Source: Enterococcus ureilyticus
GTDB lineage: Bacteria > Bacillota > Bacilli > Lactobacillales > Enterococcaceae
Assembly (NCBI RefSeq): GCF_001730315.1
Contig: NZ_MIKC01000012.1
Span: 62,001 to 126,000 of the forward strand
DNA: 64,000 nucleotides
Direction: 5' to 3'
This document shows, piece by piece, positions 60,812 to 64,000 of the stretch (position 1 is the first letter of the stretch; every line of letters begins with the position of its first letter). Made by a program: the position numbers and the translations under genes. Under the pieces are notes generated by a model. That model was given only the letters and a program-made list of their open reading frames with translations, was not told the DNA's origin and did no database searches.

Positions 60812-63391
60812 ATGTATTCATTAGTAGTAAATGGCAAGACGGAAACCTGTAGTAAAAATAAGAAATTAATGGATTTTCTTCGGGAAGATTTACGTTTGAC
60901 TGGAACAAAAGATGGTTGTAATCAAGGCTCTTGCGGTGCATGTTCAGTGCTTATAAATGGAAGGGTTTCCAAAGCGTGCTTATTCACATTAGAGAAGTTA
61001 ACTGGTAAAGAAATTGTCACAATCGAAGGCTTAGAACCACGGCAAAAAGAAGTTTATGCTTATGCCTTTGCCAAAACGGGTGCAGTTCAATGCGGCTATT
61101 GTATACCAGGAATCGTCATTTCGGCTCAAGGATTATTGAATAAAAAAGCTGAACCTAGTGATGAAGAAGTGAGAAAAGCGATTCGAGGTAATATTTGCCG
61201 CTGTACAGGCTATGTCAAAATTATTGAAGCAATTCAGCTAGCTGCTAAACTGTTTCGTGAAGAACTGAGCATCCCAGCAGAACAATCATCTGGAAAATTG
61301 GGAGAAGATCTTAAACGAGTGGATGCTGTTGAAAAAACGTTGGGGACAGGTTTATATGTAGATGATATTACACTGCCTGATATGCTTCATGCCTCTGCTG
61401 TTCGCAGTCAATATCCTAGGGCTAAAGTGGTCACGATCAATTCTGCAAAAGCATTGGAACATCCGGATTGTGTGTCTGTTTTGACTGCAAAAGACGTCCC
61501 AGGAAATAATAAAATAGGACATTTAGAATTTATTTCCGATTGGGATGTTTTGATCCCAGAAGGTGAAATCACACGCTATGTTGGAGATGCGGTTGCACTA
61601 GTGGTTTCAAAAAATAGAGAATCCTTGGAAGAAATCAGAGCGTTAGTAGATGTAACTTATGAGGAATTGATACCAATGATCACTTGTGAAGAAGCGTTAG
61701 CAGAAGGTGCTCCTCAGATTCATGAAAAAGGAAATATTTTATCACATGAGCACCTTATTCGTGGTCATGCTGATGAGCAGTTAGCAAAGTCTAAGTATGT
61801 CGTAACCCAGCATTATTCAGTTCCTATTAATGAACACGCATTCATGGAACCAGAATGTGCCATCGCTATGCCAGAAGGTGAAGCTGGAATTTTACTTTAT
61901 AGTGCGGGTCAAAGTATTTATGATGAGCAACGAGAGGTTGCCCGTATGTTAGGAGTTGACAAAGAAAAAATCCATGTTCAAGCAAAACTAGTTGGCGGAG
62001 GTTTTGGTGGTAAAGAAGATATGAGTGTCCAACACCATGCTTCACTTGCAGCTTGGTGTTTACAAAAGCCAGTGAAAGTGTTGCTTAGTCGACAAGAAAG
62101 CTTAATGATCCATCCCAAACGACATGGAATGGAAATGGATTTCACTACAGGTTGTGATGAAGAAGGTCATTTAACTGCTATGAAAGCGGTGATTTATGCT
62201 GATACTGGTGCATATGCTTCATTAGGAGGGCCAGTTTTGCAACGAGCCTGTACACATGCGGCAGGACCATACAAATATCAGCATATAGATGTCGAAGGAT
62301 TTGCAGTGTATACGAATAATCCACCAGCTGGTGCTTTTAGGGGATTTGGTGTCTGTCAAACAGCCTTTGCTATAGAGAGCAACCTGAACTTATTAGCCGA
62401 AAAAGTGGGGATTTCACAATGGGAGATCCGATATAAAAATGCAGTTGAACAAGGTGACTCACTACCAAATGGTCAGTTAGTGTCTAAAAATGCAGCACTA
62501 AAAGAAACCTTACTCGCTGTTAAAGAAGCATACGAAACAGCCGAAATCGCTGGCATTTCTTGTTTCTTTAAAAATAGTGGGATTGGTGTAGGCTTATCCG
62601 ATGTGGGGCGTTGTATTGTTTCTGTAGAAGAAGGGAAAGTTCATGTTAGAACGAGTGCAGCTTGTATTGGCCAAGGGATGGCCACTGTAACAACGCAAGT
62701 TGCATGTGAAACGTTAGATTTACCACCAGAAATGATCATTGCAGAAGCGCCGGATACTCACCGAACGCCGGATTCTGGTACAACAACAGCTTCTCGCCAA
62801 TCCTTATTTACAGGAGAAGCAACAAGGAGAGCAGCGATGCAATTACGTTATGAGTTAGATATGGGACGTGCTTTGTCTGACATAGAAGGGCAAGAATTTT
62901 ATGGAGAATACTCAGCCAAAACAGATCCTTTGATCAATGACAAAAAGAATCCTGTCAGTCATGCAGGTTATGGCTACGCCTCAGAAGTCGCAGTGTTGGA
63001 TGAGAAAGGAAAAGTTGAAAAATTTGTAGCTGCCTATGATATGGGACAAGTCGTGAATCCCAAAGCCGCTCAAGGTCAAATTGAAGGTGGTATCGTGATG
63101 GGAATGGGCTATGCTTTAACAGAAAAATTTGTTATGGAAGAAGGCTATGTAAAAGCAAAATATGCAACATTAGGCTTATTAAATGCAACACAGGTTCCGC
63201 CAATCGAAACGATTTTAGTGCAAGCAAAGAATATTCATGATGGCTTGGCTTATGGCATCAAAGGAGTTGGTGAACTGGCAACGATCCCAACGGCTCCAGC
63301 ATTAGCTGGCGCATATTATGCCTTAGATGGAAAATTAAGACCCACATTGCCGATGGAAGATACTTTTTATCAAAAAAGAAAAAATAAATAA
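60812..63391 (+). CDS. xdh: Selenium-dependent xanthine dehydrogenase (molybdenum hydroxylase)
   Basis: Oxidises purines such as hypoxanthine and xanthine, or works in reverse, at a molybdopterin centre with labile selenium. The 859-residue chain fuses two [2Fe-2S] domains (Cys36, 41, 44, 56 and Cys94, 97, 129, 131) to the large Mo domain (from about 170), with GGGFGGKEDMSVQHH near 390, GAFRGFGVCQTAFAIE near 505 and the catalytic Glu in GIKGVGELATIPTAP near 820. There is no FAD domain and no FAD subunit gene beside it, so another protein must carry electrons to NAD(P). ATG 60812 follows GAGGTG; TTG 60794 is less likely. Confidence 0.92.
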   Translation: MYSLVVNGKTETCSKNKKLMDFLREDLRLTGTKDGCNQGSCGACSVLINGRVSKACLFTLEKLTGKEIVTIEGLEPRQKEVYAYAFAKTGAVQCGYCIPGIVISAQGLLNKKAEPSDEEVRKAIRGNICRCTGYVKIIEAIQLAAKLFREELSIPAEQSSGKLGEDLKRVDAVEKTLGTGLYVDDITLPDMLHASAVRSQYPRAKVVTINSAKALEHPDCVSVLTAKDVPGNNKIGHLEFISDWDVLIPEGEITRYVGDAVALVVSKNRESLEEIRALVDVTYEELIPMITCEEALAEGAPQIHEKGNILSHEHLIRGHADEQLAKSKYVVTQHYSVPINEHAFMEPECAIAMPEGEAGILLYSAGQSIYDEQREVARMLGVDKEKIHVQAKLVGGGFGGKEDMSVQHHASLAAWCLQKPVKVLLSRQESLMIHPKRHGMEMDFTTGCDEEGHLTAMKAVIYADTGAYASLGGPVLQRACTHAAGPYKYQHIDVEGFAVYTNNPPAGAFRGFGVCQTAFAIESNLNLLAEKVGISQWEIRYKNAVEQGDSLPNGQLVSKNAALKETLLAVKEAYETAEIAGISCFFKNSGIGVGLSDVGRCIVSVEEGKVHVRTSAACIGQGMATVTTQVACETLDLPPEMIIAEAPDTHRTPDSGTTTASRQSLFTGEATRRAAMQLRYELDMGRALSDIEGQEFYGEYSAKTDPLINDKKNPVSHAGYGYASEVAVLDEKGKVEKFVAAYDMGQVVNPKAAQGQIEGGIVMGMGYALTEKFVMEEGYVKAKYATLGLLNATQVPPIETILVQAKNIHDGLAYGIKGVGELATIPTAPALAGAYYALDGKLRPTLPMEDTFYQKRKNK

Positions 63392-63433
63392 ATGATTCTG
63401 TGATGTGCTTGAAAGCAACGCACGAATAGCGAA

Positions 63434-63475
63434 AGGAACACATCCGATAAGTAAAATTGGAGGTGTTTCTTTTTT
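63434..63475 (+). terminator. Terminator or attenuator between xdh and mocA
   Basis: AGGAACACATCC pairs with GGAGGTGTTTC (one bulge), followed by six T. Confidence 0.65.
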
Positions 63476-63504
63476 GGCAGAATAAATTTAAAGGAGCGAC
63501 TGGA

Positions 63505-64000
63505 GTGCTAAAGATCAGTGCAATTATTATGGCTTCGGGAAAATCGTCTAGAATGGGGGTTAACAAGTTATTTCTTGACTATCAGGGGAAAACTTTTTTA
63601 GAACATTCGTTGAGTCTCTCAAGTGAAATTTCTTTTTTTGAGCGTATTTTAGTTATTTCCCCAGAGAATCTTCATGGCTTAAAATTACCAAAAGACCTGA
63701 AAATAATTCAAAATCTAGAAGCTGAGAAAGGTCAAAGTACAAGTGTTCGTTTAGGAACAAAGGCTGCATCTGGCGGGGGGTATCTCTATTTGACAGTTGA
63801 TCAACCATTACTAAATCGTACCTTGATCGAGTCTTTGCTGCCTGCCTACTCCAAAGAAGCAATTGTCTTCCCAGTTGATAAAATGCTAGCGCCATGTAGT
63901 CCGATATTCTTTGGAAATAAATTTCGAACCGAATTATTGAAGGTTACTGGGAAAAACGGTGGACGTGCTGTTCGCAATAGACACCCAGAGGCCTGGCATA
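63505..64000 (+). CDS. mocA: Molybdenum cofactor cytidylyltransferase-like protein MocA/YgfJ (cut by window edge)
   Basis: NTP-transferase that attaches CMP to molybdopterin to form the MCD cofactor used by xanthine dehydrogenase-type enzymes. About 165 codons are visible. It begins with ISAIIMASGKSSRMGVNKLFLDYQG, the nucleotide-binding loop, then EKGQSTSVRLG and YLTVDQPLLNRTLI, and ends near the RAVRNRHPEAWH block. The start is GTG 63505 with AAGGAG eight bases upstream. It probably corresponds to ygfJ of the E. coli island; further maturation genes (yqeB, yqeC, selD) are expected to the right but not seen. Confidence 0.88.
   Translation, partial: MLKISAIIMASGKSSRMGVNKLFLDYQGKTFLEHSLSLSSEISFFERILVISPENLHGLKLPKDLKIIQNLEAEKGQSTSVRLGTKAASGGGYLYLTVDQPLLNRTLIESLLPAYSKEAIVFPVDKMLAPCSPIFFGNKFRTELLKVTGKNGGRAVRNRHPEAWH

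Noticed and set aside
60525-60941. Leftward 138-codon frame before xdh
   Set aside because: It covers the xdh promoter and the first iron-sulfur codons; the product is rich in Phe, Leu and Ser from A/T runs and is a shadow.

Overview
The window reads as chromosomal DNA of a low-GC Firmicute, most likely an Enterococcus close to, but not identical with, E. faecalis. The support is the AT-rich sequence, strong GGAGG ribosome sites with many TTG/GTG starts, an F-ATPase operon in the order B-E-F-H-A-G-D-C without atpI, an AzoA-type azoreductase, LicT-controlled beta-glucoside genes and a murT-gatD pair. The species is an inference; no rRNA or tRNA gene, CRISPR array, insertion sequence or phage gene was seen.

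Layout. 1-3.1 kb: an ABC exporter pair (permease cut by the left edge) divergent from a NarL-type two-component system, an arrangement like LnrJK/LnrLMN or YvfRS/YvfTU of Bacillus. 3.2-6 kb: a GtrA-family protein, then pncB-nadE for NAD salvage. 6.0-6.3 kb: a gene-free, strongly structured segment ending in a terminator, possibly a small RNA. 6.4-10.9 kb: two different P-type ATPases. 11-15.6 kb: a small Fe-S protein with an acetyltransferase, then secG-est-rnr-smpB. 15.8-23.1 kb: the F1Fo ATP synthase operon, interrupted between atpE and atpF by a 134-bp tandem repeat. 23.4-28.7 kb: a DUF1146 protein, murA, an EpuA-like peptide, a secreted 3D-domain protein, a lone sorbitol-type PTS IIA, an AI-2E-family permease and azoR. 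28.9-33.6 kb: a licT-bglP-bglA operon with two RAT/terminator switches. 33.6-35.1 kb: an Rgg/PrgX-like regulator divergent from a 16-residue hydrophobic peptide, with signals for an antisense RNA. 35.1-42.3 kb: a guanylate kinase-like protein, a MacAB-like efflux system, a VOC protein, a serine hydrolase and manA. 42.3-44.3 kb: murT-gatD (lipid II amidation).

44.5-64 kb, running off the right edge, is the most distinctive region: an anaerobic purine/urate catabolic island with a selenium-dependent molybdenum hydroxylase. A YheO-type PAS regulator faces ssnA, ygfK, a hydantoinase, dpaL (ygeX), ygeY, ygeW, a carbamate kinase, a RidA protein and a xanthine/uracil-type permease, followed by a THEP1-like NTPase, a truncated ModE-like regulator, xdhC, xdh and the start of mocA. 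The set suggests purine uptake, hydroxylation at the Mo/Se centre, ring reduction and opening, ammonia release through diaminopropionate lyase with RidA, and ATP recovery from a carbamoyl group through YgeW and carbamate kinase. A perfect match to the CcpA cre consensus lies about 40 bases before ssnA, which points to carbon catabolite repression.

The least described items are the peptide/antisense locus at 34.7 kb, the atpE-atpF tandem repeat, the switch-like hairpins before atpD, a compound operator shared by the two-component system and the macAB-like operon, and the structured RNA candidate at 6.0-6.3 kb.
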